64,000 nucleotides of DNA from Macrostomum hystrix (lineage: Eukaryota; Platyhelminthes; Macrostomidae), in the NCBI GenBank assembly GCA_950097015.1, contig CATNEN010000014.1:930001-994000 (forward strand), written 5' to 3'. This document shows positions 20,965 to 32,567 of this stretch, piece after piece. The notes below the pieces were generated by a model. That model did not search any database and was not told where the DNA came from. It worked only from the letters and a program-made list of their open reading frames with translations. Position numbers and translations under genes: made by a program. The number at the start of each line of letters is the position of its first letter. The stretch's first letter is position 1.

Positions 20965-21558
20965 GAGACGCCTCTCTACCTGGACGCCGGAGTCAGCAGT
21001 GCCCTCAGCGAGCCGGGGTTCGCCGCCAGCCAGCTTGACTGCGCCGCCAGGTGCGGGGCGGTCAGCGGCTGCCGGCTCGTCGTTTTCAACAGCCGCAGCC
21101 GCCTCTGCGCCGCCCTGTGCCTGTTCGACGCTTCTGTTTCGCCTGGCCCCGAAGGTACCCACGGGACCCGGCTGCTTGGCTTCGAGGCCGACGACGAGCT
21201 CTGGATTGCCGAGGACTTTCGCGATGCCGTCGACAAGATGAAACAACCGGGAAGCTGTGAGTCCTCTACTCAACTCTGAGTCTTCTGCTCCGCTTTCAGT
21301 CCTCAATATGAGTTCACATTATGAATTCTACTAAGCACTGAATCCCCTGCTTGTACTCAGCTTGTACTTGCACTGAGTCCGCTTCGAGCAGTGAGTTCTC
21401 TTCTGGTGAGTTCTCGTCGAAGGGGATAGCCTACCCACGCTGTTGATGCCTCGCAATTTTCAGCTGGAGCCCAGTTCGGCCCATTCGCAACCGACTCACC
21501 CGGCGCAACAGTTGACAAAGACATTGCCAAGTACCTAACTTTGATCAAGTACTGGTAG
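20965..21558 (+). CDS. PAN/apple-like domain protein, last two exons (5' end not found)
   Basis: Exon 20965-21256 follows an acceptor (GCGGTAG) and ends at AGCT|GTGAGT (phase 1). Exon 21464-21558 follows TTTTCAG and ends with TAG. The joined frame reads ETPLYLDAGVSSALSEPG, then QLDCAARCGAVSGCRLVVFN with further cysteines (RLCALC), an acidic DELWIAEDFRDAVDKMKQPG stretch, and a C-terminus DIAKYLTLIKYW. The cysteine spacing resembles PAN/apple domains, which are usually extracellular. No upstream exon with signal peptide was found; the preceding 5 kb is repeats. The inverted repeat directly upstream may have replaced or interrupted the 5' part. Moderately confident in the exons, weakly in the family. 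Confidence 0.5.
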
Positions 21559-22017
21559 CAGAAACAATGCCCATCATTAGCTCAGCTAATGAATCAATGC
21601 ATGAAACGTCGCTTGTGAATATTCGCTTCGTCTCGCCTTGGTTCGACCACGAGCGATGGCGGCAGAAATTGTTTTATTGTGGACACTGAATTCTATTTTC
21701 TAAGCATTGCAAGCATTCCAATTGTGATGCACCTGTCACCATACCGGCTTTCTTGGACATCCAGTTTAACAGAATGGAACTTTCATAAGTGTATTTCTTA
21801 AGAAAAGCGAATTCACAGCTTCATTCCAAGGACAACTGAAGTGCTCTTAATTAAGTTGTCCTTGCTTCAATCAACGAGGCTCAGATGCTGACACCAAAAA
21901 TTTCAAAATCGTAAGCATCGTTTTTTATTTCCGCATTATCTAAATGTCAACGACAGCTTTTCGGTATTTGCCTTCGTTTTGTTGTTTTCCATGTTGGACT
22001 GGAGCAAGCGGTTTTTA

Positions 22018-22400
22018 GTCACTCCATTCACGTGTGAATGTGAGCCTATGCCATTCACACATTCGTGAATGCAGAATGCAAGGCTTGTAGCAGCGAGTTC
22101 TGGGACGACCTCGTGGATAGCCCTGACTCGGAAACCGTCTGTCTGTGACGGCAGCGGTGTGGAGCGTGACCCCGCTGATCAGAGCTGCAGGCGGAGTTCG
22201 AACGATTGCGGCATGCGAGCCAGCTCATGATTTTTGCACCTGAGCATTTCCCCTTTGTCTAATTCGCGTTTCTTAGCTGTGTCGAGATGCCTGTGGCGAT
22301 GCCGATGGCACGGCTTTGAAAGCGTTTGAGCAGATGCTTCTGCGGGTGGACAGGTGCAGAAATTCAACCTCCGAGCGTGAGAATAAGTGCATGCCGGTGC
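22018..22400 (+). pseudogene. Decayed fragment of the large-gene family, split by an insertion
   Basis: 22018-22117 matches 14797-14893 of the large gene (TCACTCCATTCACG through GACCTCGTGGA). 22286-22400 matches the directly following segment 14900-15015 (GCCTGTGGCGATGCC, TTCAACCTCCGAGCG). Between them, 22118-22285 carries the inverted copy of the 20806-20950 repeat. The fragments have indels that destroy the frame. Confidence 0.85.
22140..22282 (-). repeat. Dispersed inverted repeat, copy B
   Basis: Inverse of copy A at 20806-20950. It is inserted precisely into the large-gene pseudogene fragment, so it moved, or was copied, after that fragment arrived. Confidence 0.8.
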
Positions 22401-22409
22401 ATAGGCCAA

Positions 22410-24398
22410 TTCGTTGTTGACCAGTGCCTGAGCCCGGATACAAGCTTACAGAAACGTCCTAAAGCGATAGAGTTTTTTAAGGCTTTTAAGGCTAAAAGAG
22501 ATCTGTGCGATAAAAAACAAAGGCTAGCTGTGGCAGCAAAAACTTCTTTAGTTGGTACTTAAATTCAAAATAAACTAACAGTTTATACGAAAAAGGGCGT
22601 CAATTAACTCAAAAAAGGAATGTTTGTTAACTTCAAGAAAAATCAGAAATCATTAGCTGCCACAATGTGAAAATCCTTTAAAAAGTCATCGCGTCATGTA
22701 AATTACGTACAATTTTGAATAGCTAAAATATAGTACAATATAATTTATATGGTATTCAACTATAATGGTATAGTTAATTTGAGTCATCGCGCAGTGGTAT
22801 ATGTAATTAACTTATTCTATACATTTTGTATAGATAATATACAGCATTACATGTACACAATACATACTACATATACTATAGCATATATATATATGCGAGC
22901 GTACATATCGTCTTAATTTATTGAATAGTGGTACTAACTACTGAATTATGAATCCTTGGTACTTAAATTGAAATAAATATGTTTAAATTCAAAGCCGATT
23001 TAAAGTAGAAAAAAAATTTTGTTCCATTTCAATTTAATTAGGAGCTATTTCACCGAAATATTTTACCCAGAGCTATGAAATTCAAATTTTCGGGACTATT
23101 AATTTAAATAGCTAACGATTCCGGAACACAAAGACAGCATAACAAAAAAATAAATATATATATACTAAAATGCGTAAAACTTTAGTCTTTTCATTTTAAA
23201 AATAAGTTTTAAATGGTTTTCTATATTTTCCAAATTAACACAGCAAAGTTTGTGACACGTCAGTGATTGCTACAGTCAATATTCGTTTAAAATATTTTCG
23301 GAAACTTCTTTTCTTCAACTTATTATATTCCCAGATTTGCAGTAAAAGAGCACATATTCAACTCGTATTAAAAGTTTCCTATAACAAACAAGGCAGCTTC
23401 AAAACGTTGTAATAAAATAACAGGCATTACAATTATTTATTTTTAAGCACGGATTATTAATCCTATTGACTTTTCATCCCTGATGAGACCGTCCGTGCTC
23501 TGCGTAAAAGAACTTGAATACGAGAAAACCGCGATAGATGTTTAATGTTAAGCTCCTTTAGCACATCTGCGTTGTTCGCTTGTTTAAACTCCTTTATTAT
23601 GATTATGGTTTTATTGTGTTTCGTGATATATTTTATTTTCCTTATATCTATTAGTACCTTACCAATACCAAGGTACTTCACTTGTGGACAAGCGACGTCA
23701 TGTAACCAATTGCAATAAAACTTGTCCACGTATGATTTATAGTGAGCTCAAAAAATCTCTTATCTTTTTTAACTTACTAGTGATTTACCTTGATTGAAAT
23801 TTTTCACAAAGTAATATGTTTTATTTAGCTTTGTGGTAATAATTATTTACTGTCGAGCTTTAGTTGGATTAGTTTAGTTTTGAGTTTTTTTATGCAATCT
23901 CAGCAGTATTTTCATATCTATAACTAAAAGAAAAAAAATTGTGTTGTATAGTTCACAGTAATGCACATAAAACTATGCGTCTAGAGCCTTAAAAAGATTT
24001 GTCACAAACTGATTTTAATTGACCCACCTAAATTCCCTTTAATTATTAGAACAAAAACCTTTACAATTCCAGTTAGTCTTGCCTTGATTTGGCTCAGATA
24101 TGATCATTTTCGTGAAGGAATCGTTAACTTTTCATATTTTTATATACAGTAAATGAATAGCCATCAGTATTACATCAATCAATTACTAGTAAATATCCCA
24201 TGTTAATAAACGCCAGCTGTCGAGCCTTGACTGCTCCTACATGCAATACAAGTCAATGGCGTTTCACAAAATTGCAGCCTGCAATCGGTAGCCGTCATCA
24301 AATATCAACGGCTTTAGCAGGCCCCGAGTCCCAGTATCCTGCTACCACGCCAGCAACTCGCCCGAAGCTAGCTGCAGGGCTCAACTCCGCCTTGTGGC
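22410..24398. other. AT-rich intergenic, no gene seen
   Basis: Long A/T-rich stretches and simple TATA runs near 22.9 and 23.2 kb. Only short ORFs without recognisable content. Confidence 0.5.
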
Positions 24399-26872
24399 AT
24401 GTTCGCTCAGGTGCATCAGCAGCAGCAGCAGCAGCCGGCATCCCGGCTGCCACAAATCGGCGACTCCGCGCTCAGTTCGCGTGGCAGCGGCGGCGGCAGT
24501 GGCGGAGGTCCTCGGATCCAACAACTCTACGGAAATCACGACGGTCCGGCCTTTGGAGCCCGAGCCCGTGCAGGGCAGCAGCAGCAGCAGCAGCTGGTTA
24601 GCCAGTTAGGACAACGGGAGGAGTCTGCCGTGGCCCTCCCAACTGTATCCGGCGGCAGCGGCAGGCAGCAGGCGGCCTCGACTGCGGGTGCGGCGAGTTT
24701 GGTCGACTCGGCCAAGAGCGCAGCCGTTGGCGGCGGTGGGCGTGGCGCCCAGGCGATCAGCCCGGAGGCGGCGATGAAGCTGTACGGGCACAAGCTTAGC
24801 GACTTTGAGCAGCAGGAAATCTTCAAGTAGGCGACAGGTTTCTTGGAACATCTTTGAGCGAAGGAAAAAATTCGCTTTCAATATTCCTTTTTGTCCGCCT
24901 TCTTTTCTCCTCTGTCTTTCTGTCTGTCAAGTCCACAAATCCACAGTTCACCTTCAACAGATCCATCGCCCTCCGCAGCTACCCGCAGGTTTTCTTTGTC
25001 GGTCCATCGGCCAAGAAGCGACCGGCCGTGGCCGGTGGCGCCAACAACTCCGGCTTCGACGACGAGCACGGCTGCTACATGCACACGGCGCACGACCACA
25101 TTGCCTATCGATACGAAGTGCTCAGGGTTATCGGTGAGTACGCATACTCATACTCATACTCACACTTCCGAGTTCGTTTTCATTTTGTGCATCTGAAAAA
25201 TATGAATTAACCATCGTGGTTTGCACAGAGCAATGTTAGCTGTCCTTGTCACCAGGGTCTTCGTCAAGAATCGCTGAATATCTCGACGATGCTGAAGTCG
25301 AATCGATTTGAAAGTTCGGGAAGGGGCGGAAAACTTGAATCCATTTGGTGGACTTTCACAAAAGTCGGTCATTCGGTTTAGGAGCTATCGTGAAGTAGGC
25401 AGTGTGTATTCGAAATACCCCGCAGGGAAAAATAACTTCGTCTTTCTACTGCTAATGAGTGCTCTCGTAGTAGTGCGCATTTCACATCAGATTGCTGTTT
25501 GCGGTGGTTTTAGAGGGTTTCCTGACAAGATTATCTAAAAATAGCAACATGGCTTCCCCTCTCTCTCTCTGTTTGGCCAATCAAAATTGGAATGCTGAAG
25601 TCCAGCTTTTGTATCTGTGGCAATCCATTGTACATCCAATGGCATACTGAATTAGCATTGTCTATGGTAACAGCCCGAGTCACCCACAACTGCCTCGCGC
25701 AGGCAAGGGCAGCTTCGGCCAGGTTGTGAAGTGCCACGACCACAAGACCAACGCGCAGGTGGCTCTGAAGATGGTGCGCAATGAGAAGCGCTTCACGCGA
25801 CAGGCCGGCGAGGAGATCCGCATCCTTGAGCAGCTGCGGCGTCAGGACCGGAACAACACCAACAACATTGTGCACATTGTGGAGCACTTCACCTTCAGGA
25901 ATCACGTCTGCATCACATTCGAGCTGCTGTCAATCAACCTGTACGAGCTGATCAAGAAGAACAAATTTCAGGGCTTCTCGCTGCAGCTGGTGCGCAAGTT
26001 CGCCCTGTCGATCCTGCAGTGCCTGGACTTGCTCAGCAGGAATAAGGCAAGCTGCCGGCTGATGGGTTGAGTGAGTCAGCGGGTGATTCTGTTCTCATGC
26101 CTTGGCTCACCCACAACTGCAGATAATCCACTGCGATCTGAAGCCCGAGAACATCCTGCTAAAGTGCCAGGGCCGCAGCGGCCTGAAGGTGATCGACTTC
26201 GGCAGCTCCTGCTACGAGCACCAGCGAATCTACACGTACATTCAGTCCCGGTTCTACCGAGCGCCCGAGGTCATCATGGGCGCCAGGTACGGCCTGCCCA
26301 TCGACATGTGGAGCTTCGGCTGCATCCTGGCTGAGCTCTACACAGGTGAGTTGAGCAGCGTACTCATCCACTGCCTCTGGGCTCTTCCCTGCTCAGCCCG
26401 CTTCTCCTCTCTTCCCCTCCCAGGTGTTCCGATCTTTCCAGGCGAGGATGAGTCGGACCAGCTGGCCTGCATCATGGAGATCTTCGGCCAGCCGCCCGCC
26501 CGCCTCCTGGAAGCCTCCAAGCGCTCAAAGCTCTTCTTCTCCTCGCGCGGCCTGCCCCGCTACTGTCACTGCGACACCGATGGCGACGGTAGCGTCCAGC
26601 TGAAGGGCGGGCGCTCAAAACGCGGCAAATTCCGCGGCCCGCCGGGCAGCCGCGATTTAGCCGCCGGCGCCCTCAATGGCTGCCCAGACGCCGCCTTCAT
26701 CGATTTCCTGGCGCGCTGTTTCGCCTGGCAGCCGGAAGAGCGGCTGACACCGCGAGAGGCCGTGCGGCACGACTGGCTCAAGCGCCGCCTGTTGCCGCAG
26801 CCGGCGTCTGGAAAGTCGACTGCGGCCACCTCTGCAGCTGTCGCCGCTGCTGTGGCCACTGCAGGAAGATGA
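24399..26872 (+). CDS. DYRK2: Dual-specificity tyrosine-regulated kinase, DYRK2/4-like (532 aa, five exons)
   Basis: Exons 24399-24826, 24979-25133, 25703-26046, 26123-26345 and 26424-26872 join in frame (1,599 nt). The Gln/Gly/Ser-rich N-terminus is followed by the class II DYRK region ([18 protein letters not shown], then [14 protein letters not shown] and the [15 protein letters not shown] entry). Kinase motifs: [10 protein letters not shown] loop, [11 protein letters not shown] lysine, [10 protein letters not shown] catalytic loop (HCD, typical of DYRKs), DFGSSCYEH, and the activation loop [13 protein letters not shown] with the autophosphorylated second Tyr. The C-lobe has the DYRK2-type [20 protein letters not shown]. 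Predicted Ser/Thr kinase that autophosphorylates Tyr during folding. Intron 3 is GC-AG (AATAAG|GCAAGC). A 40-bp array starts 75 bp after the stop. The symbol marks the nearest class (DYRK2 vs DYRK4 unresolved). Confidence 0.9.
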
Positions 26873-26947
26873 ATTTGGGGAGTGTGGCGTAATTTGGGGA
26901 CTGCCTTAGGTATCGACAGTTAGAATTGCATAAATCACTATTTCCGC

Positions 26948-29012
26948 GGCGACACTCAAACCCCACAGCCAAACCCATCCCACTCCAGTGACACTGAAAC
27001 CCTACAGCCGACACCCACCTCACTTCAGTGACACTGAAACCCTACAGCCGACACCCACCTCACTTCAGTGACACTGAAACCCTACAACCGACACCCACCT
27101 CACTTCATTGACACTGAAACCCTACAGCCGGCACCCACCTCACTCTTGTGATACTCAAACCCCACAGCCGACACCCACCTTAATCCAATGACATTCAAAC
27201 CCCACAGCCGACATCCACCTTAATCCAGTGATATTCAAACCCCACAGCCGACACCCACCTCACTCCAGTGACTCTTAAATCCGACAACCGGCACCCACCA
27301 CACTCTAGTGACATCCAAACCACACAGCCGACACCCACCTTACTCCCATGATATTCAAACCCCACAGATGACACCCACCTCACTCCAACGACACTCAAAC
27401 CCCACAACCAACACCCATCTTACTTCAGTAACATTCAAACCCCACAGCCGGCACCCACCTAACTCCAGTGACACTCAAAGCCCACAGCCGGCACCCACCT
27501 CACTCTTGTGACACTCAAACCCCACAGCCGACAAACACCTCACTCTTGTGACACTCAAACCCCACAGCCGGCACCCACCTTACTCCAGTGACATCCGAAC
27601 CCCACAGCCGAAACCCACCTCACTCTTGTGACACTCAAAACCCACAGCCGGCACCCACCTTACTCCAGTGACATCCGAACCCCACAGCCGAAACCCACCT
27701 CACTCTTGTGATACTCAAACCCCACAGCCGACACCCACCTTAATCCAATGACATTCAAACCCCACAGCCGACATCCACCTTAATCCAGCGACACTCAAAC
27801 CCCACAGCCAAACCCATCCCACTCCAGTGACACTGAAACCCTACAGCCGACACCCACCTCACTTCAGTGACACTGAAACCCTACAGCCGACACCCACCTC
27901 ACTTCAGTGACACTGAAACCCTACAACCGACACCCACCTCACTTCATTGACACTGAAACCCTACAGCCGGCACCCACCTCACTCTTGTGATACTCAAACC
28001 CCACAGCCGACACCCACCTTAATCCAATGACATTCAAACCCCACAGCCGACATCCACCTTAATCCAGTGATATTCAAACCCCACAACCGACACCCACCTC
28101 ACTTCATTGACACTGAAACCCTACAGCCGGCACCCACCTCACTCTTGTGATACTCAAACCCCACAGCCGACACCCACCTTAATCCAATGACATTCAAACC
28201 CCACAGCCGACATCCACCTTAATCCAGTGATATTCAAACCCCACAGCCGACACCCACCTCACTCCAGTGACTCTTAAATCCGACAACCGGCACCCACCAC
28301 ACTCTAGTGACATCCAAACCACACAGCCGACACCCACCTTACTCCCATGATATTCAAACCCCACAGATGACACCCACCTCACTCCAACGACACTCAAACC
28401 CCACAACCAACACCCATCTTACTTCAGTAACATTCAAACCCCACAGCCGGCACCCACCTAACTCCAGTGACACTCAAAGCCCACAGCCGGCACCCACCTC
28501 ACTCTTGTGACACTCAAACCCCACAGCCGACAAACACCTCACTCTTGTGACACTCAAACCCCACAGCCGGCACCCACCTTACTCCAGTGACATCCGAACC
28601 CCACAGCCGAAACCCACCTCACTCTTGTGACACTCAAAACCCACAGCCGGCACCCACCTTACTCCAGTGACATCCGAACCCCACAGCCGAAACCCACCTC
28701 ACTCTTGTGATACTCAAACCCCACAGCCGGCACCCACCTTACTCCAGTGACATCCGAACCCCACAGCCGACACCCACCTCACTCTTGTGACACTCAAAAC
28801 CCACAGCCGGCACCCACCTTACTCCAGTGACATCCGAACCCCACAGCCGACACCCACCTCACTCTTGTGACGCTCAAACCCCACAGCCGGCACCCACCTT
28901 ACTCCAGTGACATCCGAACCCCACAGCCGACACCCACCTCACTCTTGTGACACTCAAACCCCACAGCCGGCACCCACCTCACTCCAGTGACATTCAAACC
29001 CCACAGCCGCTT
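26948..29012. repeat. 40-bp minisatellite, about 51 copies, in the putative DYRK 3' UTR
   Basis: Unit core CCCCACAGCCGACACCCACC with CACTCCAGTGACACTCAAA. Long blocks repeat within the array: offsets of 839 bp (26950 vs 27789) and 999 bp (27195 vs 28194) are both a whole number of units minus 1 bp. This shows large segmental duplications after the array formed. Confidence 0.95.
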
Positions 29013-29113
29013 TGCGTGCAAGTGTTTCTGTAGCCCGCTTATCTTTTCTAAGCTACAGATCTGGCGGCTGTCCTTCCTATCTCCTCTTATCAGACTAAAA
29101 TTGTTTTATAAGC

Positions 29114-29119
29114 AATAAA
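29114..29119 (+). promoter_or_regulatory. First canonical poly(A) signal downstream of the DYRK gene
   Basis: AATAAA just after the 40-bp array. A CATAAA variant at about 26929, before the array, could be used instead. Confidence 0.4.
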
Positions 29120-29948
29120 GAATTTTCTATCAGTTTTGTTTAAATTGAACGCTGTTATGACAACGATGACGCGGCAGTCGCCAGTTTGACTGCTTAGGCC
29201 TGCTTTACCGTGAGCAGAAGCTCAGGACTGCTGTAGATTTTCTCGCTTCTACCAGTCGATAGATAGCAATCATTTCAGATTCCTGATTATTAGGGACCTT
29301 GGCAGAGCGGCCAGGTTTGCTCTTCGACTTTTGTAATCATGTCTTTGTGAGTCACTCGCTGCTTAAAACCACCCTGTTGATAACTATTTTCTCTTCGCTT
29401 CTATATTTCAGTGCCTTCAACTTTGTACAGTATTGAAGTCTGCTCGCTTTTATTAGAATTTCTTTCCGCTTTCCTGTCTGATTTTTGACGCACTTTTAAT
29501 TCTTCAGCACTTGCCCAAAACTTTTAGCTGCAAAAAATGCAGTCAGCGATTTCAGCCGGATGTCCTGTTCAACAGGTGGGCTGAGACTTCTACGACTCAT
29601 TTTGTCACAGAGAAATATACTTTCTGCCATTGGCTCCCCTGAAACTGGCACAAACAGTCAGTCAGGCTCAGGCAGTGAGCATAGATTGTGTGAGATCTGC
29701 GTTTTTTCAATACAATTGCTTGTGCTTTGTAGCGTTTTTGCTTTAAAACAGAAAAGGTAGCATGAGAGTTGAGTAATAACCCGCGCCAAAGCTTTTGGCC
29801 ATAGACATAATGGACCCGTCAACTGTGAGCGCCTCAGTCTCAATTCGGTCGAGCCCGTCGAGACTATTTCTGGGTTATTTTTTAACACCAAACACCCGGC
29901 TCGCAGTTGTTTATTTCACGACAGAAAACTGCTCACTGTGCTCAAAAC
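29120..29948. other. Intergenic / promoter region of the next gene, no gene seen
   Basis: No ORF with recognisable content; it should contain the promoter and leader of the 29949 gene. Confidence 0.4.
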
Positions 29949-32567
29949 ATGCAGCCAACCTTGGCATGCCCGCTGGCTGTGAACTCACGATTCTGCCTCA
30001 GCAGCACCAGCGTGCAGCGCAACAGCAACGCCAGCACGAACCTGCGGGCTCTGGACGAAAGCGAGGAGCTGGTGAGTCAATTCTGGAGTCGTTGCTGCAA
30101 AGCAATAATGCAAATGAAAATGCTATCAGCACTGATGCGCTGTGAGTACAGTGAGCACAGCTTCATCCTGTGAGCATAGCTGCATTCTGGGAACATAACT
30201 GCATCCTGTGAGTGCAGTGAGTAGGCTGCGTCCTGTGAGTGCAGTGAGTAGGCTGCATCCTGTGAGTGCAGTGAGTAGGCTGCGTCCTGTGAGTGCAGTG
30301 AGTAGGCTGCATCCTGTGAGTGCAGTGAGTAGGCTGCGTCCTGTGAGTGCAGTGAGTAGGCTGCGTCCTGTGAGTGCAGTGAGTAGGCTGCGTCCTGTGA
30401 GTGCAGTGAGTAGGCTGCATCCTGTGAGTGCAGTGAGTAGGCTGCGTCCTGTGAGTGCAGTGAGTAGGCTGCGTCCTGTGAGTTCAGTGAGTAGGCTGCG
30501 TCCTGTGAGTGCAGTGAGTAGGCTGCGTCCTGTGAGTTCAGTGAGTAGGCTGCGTCCTGTGAGTTCAGTGAGTAGGCTGCGTCCTGTGAGTGCAGTGAGT
30601 AGGCTGCATCCTGTGAGTTCAGTGAGTAGGCTGCGTCCTGTGAGTGCAGTGAGTAGGCTGCATCCTGTGAGTGCAGTGAGTAGGCTGCGTCCTGTGAGTG
30701 CAGTGAGTAGGCTGCGTCCTGTGAGTTCAGTGAGTAGGCTGCGTCCTGTGAGTGCAGTGAGTAGGCTGCGTCCTGTGAGTTCAGTGAGTAGGCTGCGTCC
30801 TGTGAGTTCAGTGAGTAGGCTGCGTCCTGTGAGTGCAGTGAGTAGGCTGCATCCTGTGAGTTCAGTGAGTAGGCTGCGTCCTGTGAGTGCAGTGAGTAGG
30901 CTGCATCCTGTGAGTGCAGTGAGTAGGCTGCGTCCTGTGAGTGCAGTGAGTAGGCTGCATCCTGTGAGTACAGTGAGTAGGCTGCGTCCTGTGAGTGCAG
31001 TGAGTAGGCTGCGTCCTGTGAGTGCAGTGAGTAGGCTGCGTCCTGTGAGTACAGTGAGTAGGCTGCATCCTGTGAGTGCAGTGAGCACAGCTTCATCCTG
31101 TGAGCACAGCTTAATCCTGTGAGCACAGCTTCATCCAGTGAGCACAGCTTCATCCAGTGAGCACAGCTTCATCCTGTGAGCACAGCTTCATCCAGTGAGC
31201 ACAGCTGTATCCTGTGAGCACAGCTGTATCCTGTGAGCACAGCTTCATCCTGTGAGCACAGCTTAATCCTGTGAGCACAGCTTCATCCAGTGAGCACAGC
31301 TTCATCCAGTGAGCACAGCTTCATCCTGTGAGCACAGCTTCATCCAGTGAGCACAGCTGTATCCTGTGAGCACAGCTGTATCCTGTGAGCACAGCTGTAT
31401 CCTGTGAGCACAGCTGTATCCTGTGAGCACAGCTTCATCCTGTGAGCACAGCTTAATCCTGTGAGCACAGCTTCATCCAGTGAGCACAGCTTCATCCAGT
31501 GAGCACAGCTTCATCCTGTGAGCACAGCTCCATCCAGTGAGCACAGCTGTATCCTGTGAGCACAGCTGTATCCTGTGAGCACAGCTGTATCCTGTGAGCA
31601 CAGCTGTATCCTGTGAGCACAGCTGTATCCTGTGAGTACTGAGAGCGCAATTAAATCATGTAATTTGGAGCATTTCTGTGTCTTCCTCCCCCACAGCCGA
31701 CCAGCGAAGGTGACGGGTGTAGCGTCCACCTGGACAACTCAAATCAAGCCCAATTCAAAGAAAAAGACAGCTGCTTCGCTGATCAATACGCTAATTTTTC
31801 AGGTATTTAGGTGCATTTTTGTTGCTTTAGAGTTGAGAGATTCGCACTAATACCCTATAAACACCGTTTCCGCAGCCGTCGCATCGGGTAGCAGATCAAA
31901 GCAAGGCCGCAGTTTGCTGCAGAAGAATCGGCAGCAACATCTCCGGCAGCGCCCCGATTACTTGATCCCGCTGGCTCTCAGTAGCAACCAGTCCAACTTT
32001 TTCCAGCGGTTTCTGGGAAATAACTGCAAAAATGTTCACGTGAGAGCAGTTCTCAATGCGGTCACGCTATGACCAATCAGGGAACCCCTACAGTATTGTT
32101 GGTCTTTTTGACCAATCAGGGAATCCCTATAGTATTTTTGGTACCCTTGACCAATCAGAGAACTCCAAAGCTGATTGGCTTAGCGCTTTAATACAATGAA
32201 AGAATTGCAAATTTCTGTTGTTGCCATGGCAAAGTTATAAGCTTGCGATGCATCATTACGATGAAAAGTTGAACTCCGCCTGCAGAATGTCAGCGAACAG
32301 CCGCAACCACCTCAGAAACCGGCTGCCAACTCAGTCAACAATGTCCCCGCCAGAGGCGGAGGCGAGTTGATGCCGAACTCGGGCGTGCCCTATTGGAATG
32401 TGTACGAGTACCATGACTTCCGCCAGGTCGATAGCTGCTATTCGCACATGTTCGATCCGCAAGTTGAGCCTTGTTGGCACAGGGAGACCATCATCCAGGA
32501 CTGCTACAACCGACTCCGCGTCAGCACTTCCAAATTCCGACCGCCGCCCCCGTACCACCTTCGGTGA
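29949..32567 (+). CDS. Four-exon gene of unknown function (224 aa)
   Basis: Exons 29949-30071, 31697-31802, 31876-32039 and 32286-32567 all have GT-AG borders and compatible phases (0, 1, 0), giving 675 nt with a TGA at the end. The first ATG after an upstream in-frame non-ATG stretch is used. The protein starts MQPTLACPLAVNSRF, has a Ser/Asn-rich first half, a basic Gln-rich stretch (SKQGRSLLQKNRQQHLRQRP), then NQSNFFQRFLGNNC, and a C-terminal region rich in aromatic residues and Cys (VPYWNVYEYHDFRQVDSCYS, FDPQVEPCWHRETIIQDCYN) ending PPPPYHLR. I recognise no domain. Intron 1 (1.6 kb) is almost entirely minisatellite. Conserved phase and the codon-like GC-rich exons argue it is real. Confidence 0.6.
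30160..31640. repeat. Composite 19-bp / 27-bp minisatellite in intron 1
   Basis: Flanks are 19-bp units (GAGCACAGCTTCATCCTGT): about two or three at the left edge and about 29 on the right (31080-31640). The middle (about 30205-31095) is ~33 copies of a 27-bp unit (GAGTGCAGTGAGTAGGCTGC plus GTCCTGT), equal to the 19-mer with an 8-bp insertion TGAGTAGG. Units contain GTGAG(T), the 5' splice-site core. Confidence 0.95.

Noticed and set aside
30077-31153. Long ORFs on both strands (up to 358 codons)
   Set aside because: They lie wholly in the 27-bp array; the unit length is a multiple of three and has no stop, so all frames stay open.
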